Assembly: GCA_028717105.1 (NCBI GenBank)
Contig: JAQUOM010000003.1
Span: 1 to 33,696, forward strand
Length of the DNA: 33,696 bases
Source of the DNA: Candidatus Omnitrophota bacterium
GTDB lineage: Bacteria > Omnitrophota > Gorgyraeia > Velamenicoccales > Velamenicoccaceae
Direction: 5' to 3'
Positions 8,143-16,202 of this stretch are shown here, in pieces. A program made the position numbers and the translations under genes. Each line of letters begins with the position of its first letter. Positions within the stretch are counted from its first letter, which is position 1. The notes under the pieces were generated by a model. The model did not search any database. It was not told the DNA's origin and saw only the letters and a program-made list of their open reading frames with translations.

Positions 8143-8350
8143 GACACCTCCCTTCGCTGGCATTACCCAGTCCTGCTTCGCTAAAACGCTTTCGTTTTTA
8201 GCTTCACAGGATTCCTGCGTAGCCGTGCGTGCAAACTGCGCGGCGAAGCAGAAATCAGGTTCATGAGGTCATCCGCTTTTGTCGCCAAGGCCTGCTTGAC
8301 GACACGCGGAACTCTCAGGCCGCTCTACGACCTCCCTCGATTCAATTGTC
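8143..8350 (-). promoter_or_regulatory. TPP riboswitch (THI element) with two inserted helices
   Basis: Read on the minus strand, TPP aptamer elements occur in the right order. They are P2 GGGA (8333-8336), P3 GGTC/GGCC with a 7-base loop (8318-8332), the sensor TGAGAG (8312-8317), P2 closing TTCC (8308-8311), GAACCTGAT (8254-8262), the P5 hairpin CTGG-GTAATG-CCAG (8157-8170) and GCGAAGGGA. Two insertions break the minimal aptamer. One is a 9-pair hairpin (8281-8289 with 8295-8303) between P2 and P4. The other is a long arm (8173-8251, closed by a perfect 9-pair stem) between P4 and P5. P1 is weak (GACA with TGTC). A terminator and a Thi4 gene follow, so TPP would be expected to stop transcription. 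Confidence 0.75.
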
Positions 8351-8355
8351 GGACC

Positions 8356-8384
8356 ACTGTATCAAAAAATCATATCTCTGTCAA
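8356..8384 (-). promoter_or_regulatory. Promoter of the thi4 riboswitch unit
   Basis: TTGACA (8379-8384), 17 bases, TACAGT (8356-8361) preceded by TG (extended -10), minus strand. The start falls near 8349, just before the aptamer. It lies 18 bases after the stop of the last polysaccharide operon gene, with no terminator between, so read-through from that operon into the leader is possible. Confidence 0.7.
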
Positions 8385-8402
8385 AGCCGCAAACAAGATC
8401 GG

Positions 8403-8594
8403 CTAAACCAATTGTTCGAACAGAATATCCGCCAATTGGGCATGGCGGACCTCATCCCTGAGAACATGACGAAGTTCTTCGATAAGGCGTTCGTCTTCAA
8501 GCAGGGGCATCAACTGCGAAAGAAAAACAATCATTGTTTTTTCTTTGTTGGAGATTGTCTGAAAATATTCCCGGTAATCGGCTTTAGTAAACAT
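8403..8594 (-). CDS. Small helical protein, possible half-ferritin-like partner 2
   Basis: 63 residues, predicted as two helices. The second carries DEVRHAQL, an ExxH pattern like the metal-binding helices of ferritin-like and rubrerythrin-like proteins; the first has an acidic residue in SNKEKT. The ATG at 8594 has AAGGA eight bases upstream and overlaps the previous gene by 11 bases; an upstream in-frame extension has no support. It is the last gene of the polysaccharide operon. Alone it is too short for a four-helix di-metal bundle, but it could pair with itself or with the neighbouring 78-residue protein. This family assignment is tentative; the coding call rests on coupling, ribosome site and composition. 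Confidence 0.65.
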   Translation of the reverse strand: MFTKADYREYFQTISNKEKTMIVFLSQLMPLLEDERLIEELRHVLRDEVRHAQLADILFEQLV

Positions 8595-8820
8595 TTTTCT
8601 CGTCCTTCTGCACGCGGGCGATGATCTGCTCAAAAATTTTTCGATGCCCCCGGGATTCCTCCCAAAGGGTCCTTAAAATCTCGGCGACCTTCTCCTTCGA
8701 ACCCGGCGCGAATCCCGACAAAAACAGCGTATTCCCCATATGCTTGGTATAAACAACAATGGCCGACTCTTCGATCTTAATGCCTTCTTCCAGTTTTGCG
8801 ATCAAGGCGTCTTTTGTCAC
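8584..8820 (-). CDS. Small helical protein, possible half-ferritin-like partner 1
   Basis: 78 residues, two likely helices joined by a loop (GFAPGSKEK). Helix one has EEGIKIEESAIVVY, helix two WEESRGHRKIF; the Glu and His spacing recalls ferritin-like helices, although the second motif is E-xxx-H rather than strict ExxH. The start is GTG at 8820 within GTGA, overlapping the GH8 stop by 4 bases; the next gene overlaps by 11 bases. This tight coupling places it in the polysaccharide operon. Its role is unknown: metal binding, a synthase accessory subunit or an unrelated small helical protein are all possible. Confidence 0.65.
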   Translation of the reverse strand: MTKDALIAKLEEGIKIEESAIVVYTKHMGNTLFLSGFAPGSKEKVAEILRTLWEESRGHRKIFEQIIARVQKDEKNVY

Positions 8821-10004
8821 GTCGTTCCCCCTTCCTGTGCGACATTGCGCACCACGCCGCATGCGATCCCGTCGGCAATCCAGGCCAGGCTGTTAACGAA
8901 ATAATCAGCCTCCCGCCCGTATAGGCCGCTCCTCCAAGAGAGATCGCGTCTCGTCATTTTCAAAAAAATATCCTTCTCATCACCGCCCGCGGGCAGCACG
9001 GCACAATAATACGCCGCATAAAACAAGGGGCTTTCATACTCCTTCAAAGGCTCGCCGGCATAGGTGTATTCGCAAAAAATCTTCCCGCGCTCCTTATACT
9101 CGCTTGCAGCAAACCGGCCGATCGAGCCGCGCAAGATTTCTTCGGCCGCCGCAGAACCAAACCACAGATCATCCAAAACAACCCGCAAGGGAATCCTGAC
9201 CGCCTCCCATCCGAAATCCGCGCTCTTCTGCGCCAAAACCTCAAAAGCGTCGTTGTCATCAACGCAACACCAGTCCGGAAACAAACCCGCGCCTGCCTGG
9301 CCGCCGAGGTTCTTGGCCAGGGCATCCAACACGAAATACGTCGTTTCCGCAAGCTCAAGCCACCGCGGATCATCTGTCAAGGCGTAAAAAATCCGAAAAT
9401 GCGCCGGAGAATAGTAAGAAGGGTTGACCGGGTATCGGCCTCTTCCGGCCGGGACCTCTCCAAGGATCCATGGCGCCAGATACAAACGGCCCGAAGCTGT
9501 CCGGTATGTCTCCAGCCGCAGGATATCGTTCAATACGACGAGGGCCTTTTGCTCATAACCCTCAAGGCCTTCAGGGGCTCCGGACGGCCATGCCCTGGCG
9601 GCAAAAATCAAAGCCAGGGCATAATCGATATCCGCATCGCTGGCAGGCATCCAGTCCACGACCTCCCCGTCTTTCCAGCGCCAGGCCAGAAGATGGTCGC
9701 CTCTCTTTCCAGAACGCGACAAGTGAGACTCTGTCCACCGATAGATCCTGTCGAAGGCTGGCTTATCTCCCATCCAGACCGACCGCAGCAAAGCATAGGC
9801 CTGCCCCTCGGAAACAGAATCCCTTTCCTTGAGGCGCATGACGCACCCGTCAGGAGCGATAAACCTCTCCTGATAACCTTTCCAGGTCTTCTCGACAATG
9901 CGCGCCGACGTGCGGCCGTCTAAAAAAAACCAAACCGCGGCCGCACCCAGCAACGGGAGAAAAAACAACACCCAAAAAATGTTCCGGTCAAACCTTCTCT
10001 TCAT
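8817..10004 (-). CDS. Glycoside hydrolase family 8 (BcsZ-like), membrane-anchored
   Basis: 395 residues. An N-terminal membrane helix or uncleaved signal (about 9-27) precedes a GH8 (alpha/alpha)6-type domain. The catalytic acid is probably Glu66 in SEGQAYALL; the SDADIDYA segment (122-129) carries the second conserved acid; NPSYYSP (194-200) is also a family feature. GH8 enzymes cut beta-1,4 glucans, chitosan or xylan. In cellulose operons BcsZ trims the product in the periplasm, and the same job is likely here because the gene follows a BcsA-like synthase. I chose the ATG at 10004 (MKRRF), which overlaps the synthase end by 17 bases and leaves a normal anchor. The polymer could be cellulose or another beta-linked glycan. 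Confidence 0.9.
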   Translation of the reverse strand: MKRRFDRNIFWVLFFLPLLGAAAVWFFLDGRTSARIVEKTWKGYQERFIAPDGCVMRLKERDSVSEGQAYALLRSVWMGDKPAFDRIYRWTESHLSRSGKRGDHLLAWRWKDGEVVDWMPASDADIDYALALIFAARAWPSGAPEGLEGYEQKALVVLNDILRLETYRTASGRLYLAPWILGEVPAGRGRYPVNPSYYSPAHFRIFYALTDDPRWLELAETTYFVLDALAKNLGGQAGAGLFPDWCCVDDNDAFEVLAQKSADFGWEAVRIPLRVVLDDLWFGSAAAEEILRGSIGRFAASEYKERGKIFCEYTYAGEPLKEYESPLFYAAYYCAVLPAGGDEKDIFLKMTRRDLSWRSGLYGREADYFVNSLAWIADGIACGVVRNVAQEGGTT

Positions 10005-11514
10005 TAAAATAAAAAATACTGGAGAATAATAAAAAGTGATACGCGATCCAGGCCGCATTCAGCAAAATGGCGGCAGAACGGGCATAAACCAGTTTATTCA
10101 AAGCCCAGGTCAACGCCGCAAGATTCACACCCCAGAAAAAAAGCTGGGGCCAGAGATAAACATAAGGGATACGCCGCCCCCCGTTTTTTGCCGTCACTTC
10201 AAACCTTCCTTTAACCCCCAGCAAACCGAACAATGACGCCCGCAGGTAAACCGGCAGCGTGACAAAAACTAAAAGCTGCCCCAGTATTGCCTGCCGCATA
10301 TCGTAGGCACGCTCATACATACTATAATAAAAAATCGCCAGCGAAAGGATCAGATAGGGAACAAAACTCAGAGAGTAAACGACGGAATTCATGAAAAAAG
10401 ACGGGATGCCGAAAAAGATATACAGGACCGGGCAGAAAATGAGAAAAATATACGCCCACCCGATCAAATAGTAACTCCCTGTAACAAAATACTCGAACCA
10501 CTGCGCGAGCGACAACCGGAAAGGGTTCCTGAAAAATTCCACAATGATACGGCGCAAGACCGCCACATTTCCCATGGCCCAGCGGTGCTGCTGCTTGAGA
10601 TACGCCACGAGATCCTCCGGCCCCTGGCCGAAGACATAAACGTGGTTGCTGTAGAGAGACCTCCAGCCTCTCAGATGAAGCTTGACGGACGTGGCAAAAT
10701 CCTCCGTCACGGTCGCTTCATCGAGCCCGCCGACCTCCAGAAGCGCCTGGCGCCTTAAAACGACGTTGGTCCCGCAACAAACCATGGCCTCATTCGACCC
10801 CTTGCCTTCGCAAATGTATTCATAGAAAACCGCCTGCTGGACATTGGCGGCCAAAGCGACCCTGCTCGAAGCGGTATTGGAATAAAACTGCGGCGTCTGG
10901 ATAAAACCCAGCCGGTCATCCGCCTCGAGAAACGGGACCAGCTTATCCAAAAAGGAAGCTATGGGGTTCTGATCGGCATCGAAAATGGCGATATATTTCT
11001 CGTCCAGTGTCGCGACACAATCATTGATAATGCCGGCCTTGGCGCCCCGACGAACATCACGGCTGAAGACCTTGGCTTCGTATTTCCGGGCCAGCCGTGC
11101 GGCCTCTTCCTTGAATTTTGGAATGGAAGAATCGTCGAGAAGATAAATATGCTTGTTGGGATATTGCAGGTTATAAAGGCAAACGAGCGTATCTTCCAGG
11201 ACCCCGGTCGGTTCATGCCTCGCCGGAACAAGGATAGCGACGGAAGGAATATGCGGCACGGCCTGGACCGCAGGCAGAACGCAGCGCTTCTGCCGGCAAC
11301 GGTAAACGGTTATAAAATAGCCCAGGGCCTGGACCAGCACAAAAGCTTCGCACAAGAGGAAAACGACGGCCAGCGTCTTTTCCAGGATATCGTAGCGGGC
11401 AGAAACGACGAAAACGGACCGAACGAGAAAATAAACGACGAGAAAAACAAACAGCAGCACGAGGAATGCCGTGTAAGATTGCCGCTCTTGATGGAAGCGT
11501 TCGCGAAAACCCAT
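9988..11514 (-). CDS. Processive GT2 glycosyltransferase, BcsA-like without PilZ
   Basis: 508 residues: two N-terminal membrane helices, a cytoplasmic GT-A domain, then several C-terminal helices. The processive GT2 motifs are complete: DDS (127-129), DAD (179-181), TED (270-272) and QQHRW (308-312), plus an FxVTxK-like gating segment (438-443, FEVTAK) as in cellulose synthase. The enzyme should polymerise a UDP-sugar and push the chain through the membrane. It ends without a PilZ domain, so the usual direct c-di-GMP control of BcsA is absent. It lies in an operon with GH8 and a TPR/beta-barrel exporter; no BcsB-like gene is seen. Cellulose is a plausible product, but poly-GlcNAc or a mixed glucan cannot be ruled out. 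Confidence 0.92.
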   Translation of the reverse strand: MGFRERFHQERQSYTAFLVLLFVFLVVYFLVRSVFVVSARYDILEKTLAVVFLLCEAFVLVQALGYFITVYRCRQKRCVLPAVQAVPHIPSVAILVPARHEPTGVLEDTLVCLYNLQYPNKHIYLLDDSSIPKFKEEAARLARKYEAKVFSRDVRRGAKAGIINDCVATLDEKYIAIFDADQNPIASFLDKLVPFLEADDRLGFIQTPQFYSNTASSRVALAANVQQAVFYEYICEGKGSNEAMVCCGTNVVLRRQALLEVGGLDEATVTEDFATSVKLHLRGWRSLYSNHVYVFGQGPEDLVAYLKQQHRWAMGNVAVLRRIIVEFFRNPFRLSLAQWFEYFVTGSYYLIGWAYIFLIFCPVLYIFFGIPSFFMNSVVYSLSFVPYLILSLAIFYYSMYERAYDMRQAILGQLLVFVTLPVYLRASLFGLLGVKGRFEVTAKNGGRRIPYVYLWPQLFFWGVNLAALTWALNKLVYARSAAILLNAAWIAYHFLLFSSIFYFNEEKV

Positions 11515-11515
11515 A

Positions 11516-13456
11516 TCAGAAATAATACGTCCCTTTCACCGTCACGCGATTCTCCGTCCATATCCCCTTGCGCTCGTAAAACGTCTTGGACGCCTCCAGG
11601 TGCGTCGAAAACTTCTTGCTCCAATCCCTGTGAACATCCAGATAAAACGCATGGCCGGTCTGATCATGGACGTCCAGGATAACGTTATAACGGAACGTGT
11701 AATACGTGTCCAGGGCGCCCCAGAAAAGGCCTTCCTTGTTCAAAAAATGCCTCCACTCCACTCCCAGGCGCGTCGTATGAAAACTGCCCGGCGCGAAATA
11801 GGTACGGCTCGGGTCGCGAAAACCGTACGCCTCATGCCTGAAGAAAACCTTCAGGGCCCGCGGCTCAAACAAGATGATCCCGACACCGTCAATACCGTAG
11901 CGCCAACGTTCATTCTCGTCGGTAAAATGGGAAAAAGTATAATCAGCCCCGGCGGCAAGCCGACGGATCGGCGCCATCTGCCAGCGCAACATATAATCAT
12001 CCCTCTGGAGGCTGGAACGCACCGTATTCTCATTGTCCGTCACGTCCCGGCGCTCATGAGAAACAAGAAAAAGATTAAAATCGTCCGGTTTAACAATGAT
12101 CTTTTCGTGGAACGTATGGGTCGCCTGAAGACCTTTGGTGTAGTGGTTGAAATCATAGCCGGCCTCGGCCTGAAGATGAGGAGGACGATTCCAGGTGATA
12201 CGCATGGAAGGGCCGCTGCGCAAAACGCGCAACCCGGAAAAGTCGTACCAGAAATTGCTCTCTCCTAAGCCCAGCTTCCACTGTGACGACAAAGGCATAG
12301 ACAGGTGCGAATCAAGAGAGATATAGCGCTCGTTTGTAAAACGCTCGCCGCTGTCGGCTTCATAAAAAGACAATTCCTCGTCCCAAACAACATGGGACCC
12401 CTTAAGCGCGGCCTTATCGAGGGCCTGACGCGCGCGGAAATGCGTGGGGACCAGGTCGAGCAGCCGGGCATATTCCTGACGGGCCTGCGGCCACATCTCT
12501 TGAAGAGAATAGGTCTGCCCCAGGTCGAAAAGCGCCTCCTGGTTATCAGGCTCCTGCGTCAGCCACGCCTGATAATATTTCACACCTCTTTGATATGCCC
12601 CGCGATAATACTCTTCTTTAGCGTCTTTCTCGCAAACGAGCGGCCCCTGAGGGCCGAAGCGGGCTATCGCCTCATCGTAGACCCGAAAAGAATCCGCATA
12701 ACGGAGCATCCACCCCAGGACACGCGCCTCTTCGCGCCATAAAAGCACCTGCTTCGGGTCATCCACCTTTAATTCCCGGTAAGCCTCGAGAGATTCATCG
12801 TAGCGCCCGGCCCAGCTCAAGACCCTGGCCAGGCGGAGTTTTACTTCGAAACGATCGGGATCCTGTTCCAAAAGACGGCGGTAAATCTCTGCGGATGGTC
12901 CGTACGCGCCCGCCCAGGAATACGCATCTCCCAGCCCCAGGAGAAGACGCGTATTGCCGGGGTCCATCGACAAAAGCTGCCGGCGGATCGCGATCAGGCC
13001 CTCCAGATCTCCCGTCCATAAAAAAAGATGCGCAATGTCCTGAAGGACGCGGGCATCCCGGGGGTTGAGCCGATAAAGCTCATCGGCGCAGGCCTTGGCC
13101 TCCTGAAACCGCTGGTGCGTTTCTAAAATACCGATGCGCAGACGCAAAACATCGGGATTACCGGCCGTATCCTTCCCCAGGCCGTCGAGCAGAAAAATAG
13201 CCTCATCAGGCTTGTCGCCGTAGCCATAGCTTTTTACCAACTCAAGAAGGACCGGGACATTCTCCGGATAGCGCCGATATAACTCTTCCAAATAGCCCTC
13301 CGCCTCTGAATATCTTTTCAGATTATTCAAACTCAGCGCAAGCCCGAAGGATGCGCGGTCCTCGTCACGCAAAAACTCCTGAGCGCCGGACATGCCTGCC
13401 GTCAGCAAGGTGAACGCAGAAAGAAACAACACGCCGGCCTTAATTTTCCTCTTCAT
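11516..13456 (-). CDS. TPR and outer-membrane beta-barrel exopolysaccharide exporter
   Basis: 646 residues. A signal peptide (about 1-25) is followed by TPR-like helical repeats to about residue 395, then about 250 residues of alternating polar and aromatic strands ending TVKGTYYF; a final Phe is typical of outer-membrane barrels. The plan matches BcsC/PgaA-like exporters, though it is shorter than either. It would collect the growing polysaccharide in the periplasm and pass it through the outer membrane. I chose the ATG at 13456 because it opens a proper signal peptide; the open frame upstream is a shadow of the previous TPR gene. The start overlaps that gene by 17 bases; the synthase follows directly. 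Confidence 0.88.
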   Translation of the reverse strand: MKRKIKAGVLFLSAFTLLTAGMSGAQEFLRDEDRASFGLALSLNNLKRYSEAEGYLEELYRRYPENVPVLLELVKSYGYGDKPDEAIFLLDGLGKDTAGNPDVLRLRIGILETHQRFQEAKACADELYRLNPRDARVLQDIAHLFLWTGDLEGLIAIRRQLLSMDPGNTRLLLGLGDAYSWAGAYGPSAEIYRRLLEQDPDRFEVKLRLARVLSWAGRYDESLEAYRELKVDDPKQVLLWREEARVLGWMLRYADSFRVYDEAIARFGPQGPLVCEKDAKEEYYRGAYQRGVKYYQAWLTQEPDNQEALFDLGQTYSLQEMWPQARQEYARLLDLVPTHFRARQALDKAALKGSHVVWDEELSFYEADSGERFTNERYISLDSHLSMPLSSQWKLGLGESNFWYDFSGLRVLRSGPSMRITWNRPPHLQAEAGYDFNHYTKGLQATHTFHEKIIVKPDDFNLFLVSHERRDVTDNENTVRSSLQRDDYMLRWQMAPIRRLAAGADYTFSHFTDENERWRYGIDGVGIILFEPRALKVFFRHEAYGFRDPSRTYFAPGSFHTTRLGVEWRHFLNKEGLFWGALDTYYTFRYNVILDVHDQTGHAFYLDVHRDWSKKFSTHLEASKTFYERKGIWTENRVTVKGTYYF

Positions 13457-14141
13457 CCAGGGACTCCCTGTAGAGCTTGATCGCTTCCTCATCACGCCCG
13501 GCCCAGCGAAGATTATCGGCCGCCTTAAGCAACAAAGACCTGTCATCCGGCCGCGCCGCAACCAGCGTACGATAGCATACCGCCGCCTGGTCATGGCGGC
13601 CGGTCCAATTGTAAATGTCGGCCAAAAGTTCCACCGCCTCAAGGTCTTGAGGATGGTCTTTCGTGAACGCCACCAGAAGAGGCAGAGCTTCTTCATATTT
13701 TTTTTGCCACAAAAGATTCTCAAGATACTTTTTGGCGACCCTTGCGTTATCTTTTGTCCTGCCCAGAATATTATGATAAAGCTCCGCGGCCTTCCCGTAT
13801 TCCGACAAACGATAATACAAATCCGCCAGTTCCTCGGCCATCCCGACATCCGTCGGCCGGGTCTCCCATATGCGCTCGAGGATATCCCTTGCCTGCGCGT
13901 CCATCCCCAGTTCCCGATAGGCCAAAAGCAAAGTGCGGGCGACGTGCGGATCGGAAGGATTCATGCGGTAGGCGGACGCCAGATACGGAAGGGCGTCCTT
14001 CATACGGCCGGCATCAAAATAATTCTTGCCCGCCGCGCTTAATTTATAAAAAGTCTGGGTCTTGTGAAAAAGGAAAGTTGTCGCCAGAACAATGACCAGG
14101 ACGCTTAAGGAAAGTACGAATTTCCGCAACGCAAGAGACAT
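13440..14141 (-). CDS. Membrane-anchored periplasmic TPR protein
   Basis: 233 residues: one N-terminal membrane helix (about 7-25) and then roughly five TPR units (for example AGKNYFDAGRMKDALPYL and LYHNILGRTKDNARVAKKYL). It lies between another TPR protein and the TPR/beta-barrel exporter in the polysaccharide operon. It probably scaffolds the inner-membrane synthase to the exporter, a role that BcsB and the BcsC TPRs share in cellulose systems; that is inference. No clear ribosome binding site precedes the ATG at 14141, which lies 4 bases after the upstream stop, so translation is probably coupled. Confidence 0.82.
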   Translation of the reverse strand: MSLALRKFVLSLSVLVIVLATTFLFHKTQTFYKLSAAGKNYFDAGRMKDALPYLASAYRMNPSDPHVARTLLLAYRELGMDAQARDILERIWETRPTDVGMAEELADLYYRLSEYGKAAELYHNILGRTKDNARVAKKYLENLLWQKKYEEALPLLVAFTKDHPQDLEAVELLADIYNWTGRHDQAAVCYRTLVAARPDDRSLLLKAADNLRWAGRDEEAIKLYRESLDEEEN

Positions 14142-14145
14142 AAGT

Positions 14146-15027
14146 CTAAGGAGTTTTCAGCGCTTTCGCATTGATCTCGTTATCGGCGCGCTGGGTCAAC
14201 GGGTTTTCCGGATCCAATTTTTTGGCATCGGCCAGATACTGCCGGGCCGTCTCTGTTTCTCCGCGGCGAAAATAGATCTGCGCCAGCCGCGCATAGGCGT
14301 CTGCAAAATAGGAATCGACTTCGATCGCCTCTTTGAGAAGCGAGAGCCCTTTCTCGGCATCTCCGCCGGCGATGCCGGGTGCCAGCGCATAAAAACTCCC
14401 CAATCCGAACAGGACGCCGGCGGAACGAGGCTGAAGTTCCTGGGCTTTTTTGAGATACCCCAATATCTGCGTGCCCTGAAAAAGCTTGGAGAAGATCCCT
14501 CCTTCGTCGGCGATCATGCCTTTGGCCCCTCCGATGATAAGGTAAGCGCGCGCATAATTCGTCAGATCGACCCGGGCGCGACCCTGTTTTAAAACTTTCA
14601 ATGCCAGGCGGATCGACCTCTCGTATTCCTTCTTATCGAAAATCATATACCCCAGAGTGATGGAAGCAGGGGAGAATTCCGGGTCTTCTTTGATGATCTC
14701 ATCTAAGACCGCCTCGGCTTTCTCCGGCTGATGCCGGCGCCGCAAAATCTCGGCCTGTCCCCATCGCGCTTCGATGCTCGTCGGATCAACGGCCAGCATA
14801 CGCGCAAATACGTCACCGGCCTCCTGGATCTTGTAAAGATTCAAATAAACCAGGCCCAGCGTGTAAAGGGTTTCCTGGGATTGCGGATTTTTCTCCTGGT
14901 CTGCCAGGGCCTCGGCCAAAGAGATCTTGTCGGCCTTCTCGTGAAGATCTTTCCAATCCATCGCACCGGCAAGCCCGCATGCCGCCCAAAAAAAAGCCGC
15001 AGACACAATCGATAAAATATATCTCAT
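14146..15027 (-). CDS. Secreted TPR protein, first gene of the polysaccharide operon
   Basis: 293 residues with a signal peptide (about 1-21, ending AGLAGA or similar) and TPR repeats throughout. The middle part (GAKGMIADEGGIFSKLFQ, then GIAGGDAEKGL) resembles TPR proteins of the TatT-like type. It is the first gene after the operon promoter. I chose the ATG at 15027 because it has GGAAAGG upstream and opens the signal peptide. The upstream ATG at 15057 coincides with the expected transcription start and is unlikely. It is probably a periplasmic assembly factor. The gene ends with TAG. Confidence 0.82.
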   Translation of the reverse strand: MRYILSIVSAAFFWAACGLAGAMDWKDLHEKADKISLAEALADQEKNPQSQETLYTLGLVYLNLYKIQEAGDVFARMLAVDPTSIEARWGQAEILRRRHQPEKAEAVLDEIIKEDPEFSPASITLGYMIFDKKEYERSIRLALKVLKQGRARVDLTNYARAYLIIGGAKGMIADEGGIFSKLFQGTQILGYLKKAQELQPRSAGVLFGLGSFYALAPGIAGGDAEKGLSLLKEAIEVDSYFADAYARLAQIYFRRGETETARQYLADAKKLDPENPLTQRADNEINAKALKTP

Positions 15028-15063
15028 CTTTAAGCCTTTCCGGAAACGTGAATGCACGGCTCT

Positions 15064-15091
15064 ATTGTAACAAATCCCGGACGAATGCCAA
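15064..15091 (-). promoter_or_regulatory. Promoter of the polysaccharide operon
   Basis: TTGGCA (15086-15091), 16 bases, TACAAT (15064-15069) on the minus strand, with a start near 15057 and a 30-base leader. It is the only strong promoter I see for the seven-gene run down to 8403. The region 15028-15319 otherwise holds only this promoter and the ispH promoter. Confidence 0.7.
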
Positions 15092-15192
15092 CTAAAACTA
15101 GCGACGCTCCGCCTAAAAGAGCCGGGGCTTTCTGGCGTCGAAAGGAAAACCCCCTCAACGCATCGAAACAGACATTATCCTTCGGTCATATA

Positions 15193-15221
15193 TTGTCTCC
15201 GGGGCCGCAAGATGCTATGAT
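15193..15221 (+). promoter_or_regulatory. Promoter of ispH
   Basis: TTGTCT (15193-15198), 17 bases, TATGAT (15216-15221) with an extended TGC before the -10. The start near 15228 leaves a leader of about 90 bases, which contains a weak CCCGT/ACGGG stem at about 15247-15271 and no obvious riboswitch. Confidence 0.7.
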
Positions 15222-15319
15222 AAGCTCCGTATCCTGTTAAAACATCCCGTTCATGGGGTTTAAAAGACGGGCCATCTTCACCGGTCAAAAACGCATATCC
15301 AAAATAGGCATCCGGGACC

Positions 15320-16162
15320 ATGAAAATCAACCTCGCAAAATCAGCCGGCTTCTGTTTCGGCGTACGCCGGGCGATCACGATCACTCTTAAGACGACGGCG
15401 CAGCACAAAGACGTGCGGATGCTCGGCGATATCGTCCATAACGAAGACGTCATCGCCATGATGGAAAAAAACGGGGTAAAAAAGATCAGGACGCTGCGCA
15501 AAAATCGCGGCCAGACGCTCGTGATCCGAGCCCACGGATCATCGGCTTCTGTCTTTAGGCGCGCCCGGGCCCTGGGTTATTGCATCGTGGATGCGACGTG
15601 CCCGATGGTCAAAGAAATCCACAAGATGGCGCGACAGATGGAAAGCGAAGGAAGGCGGATCATCATCATCGGGGACAAAAAACACGATGAGGTCCGCGGT
15701 ATCAAGGGGCAGCTCAAGACAAAAGCGTTTATCGTCCCTTCTGCCGGGGCGGCGCTGCGCCTTCCCTTCAGAAGGATCAAAAAAGCCGGCGTGGTCATCC
15801 AGTCAACGCAGGATGAGGAAAATGCGCGCGGCATCCTCCGGACAATTTCCTCGCGCGTGCCGGACCTTAAATTTTTCAATACCATCTGCGCGCCGACCCG
15901 CGTCAAACAGACAGAGATCAAAGCTATCCCTTTGAAAAACGACGCTGTGATCATTATCGGCTCCCGCGCGAGCGCCAACACGCGGCGTCTCTTTGAAATC
16001 GCCAAAAAACTCAATCCGCGCGCCTACTGGGTCCAGCGTGCCGGGGATATCCGTCCCCGCTGGCTCAAAGGCATCTCGTCCATAGGGATCACAACAGGGG
16101 CGTCGACGCCGGATGCCACGACTCAAGAAGTGATTGCGCGCATCCGGACCCTTTGCGCCTGA
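15320..16162 (+). CDS. ispH: 4-hydroxy-3-methylbut-2-enyl diphosphate reductase (IspH/LytB)
   Basis: 280 residues, at the short end of the usual size. The last enzyme of the MEP isoprenoid pathway; it reduces HMBPP to IPP and DMAPP with a 4Fe-4S cluster in the cytoplasm. The three cluster cysteines are Cys12 (GFCFGV), Cys94 (DATCPMV) and Cys190 (NTICAPT). Substrate residues are also in place: His40 (IVHN), His72 (RAHG), His122 and Glu124 (KHDEVRG), Thr163, the SxN at 218-220 and Ser262 (GASTPD). Some positions vary from common forms, for example NTICAPT instead of NTICDAT. It is a single gene with its own promoter, convergent with the TamB-like gene 40 bases away. The ribosome site is weak (GGGA). 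Confidence 0.95.
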   Translation: MKINLAKSAGFCFGVRRAITITLKTTAQHKDVRMLGDIVHNEDVIAMMEKNGVKKIRTLRKNRGQTLVIRAHGSSASVFRRARALGYCIVDATCPMVKEIHKMARQMESEGRRIIIIGDKKHDEVRGIKGQLKTKAFIVPSAGAALRLPFRRIKKAGVVIQSTQDEENARGILRTISSRVPDLKFFNTICAPTRVKQTEIKAIPLKNDAVIIIGSRASANTRRLFEIAKKLNPRAYWVQRAGDIRPRWLKGISSIGITTGASTPDATTQEVIARIRTLCA

Positions 16163-16202
16163 AACATCCCCTCTTTTCTGGTCAAGGATTCTCGCATCTC
16201 GA

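Noticed and set aside
8132-8378. An 8-base direct repeat (CATATCTC at 8132-8139 and 8371-8378) flanking the riboswitch, suggesting an inserted element.
   Set aside because: The repeat is short, one copy lies in the promoter spacer, there are no terminal inverted repeats or transposase, and the enclosed DNA is explained by the TPP-type leader.
14092-15057. A longer start at 15057 for the first TPR gene.
   Set aside because: It coincides with the expected transcription start and spoils the signal peptide; the ATG at 15027 has a good ribosome site.
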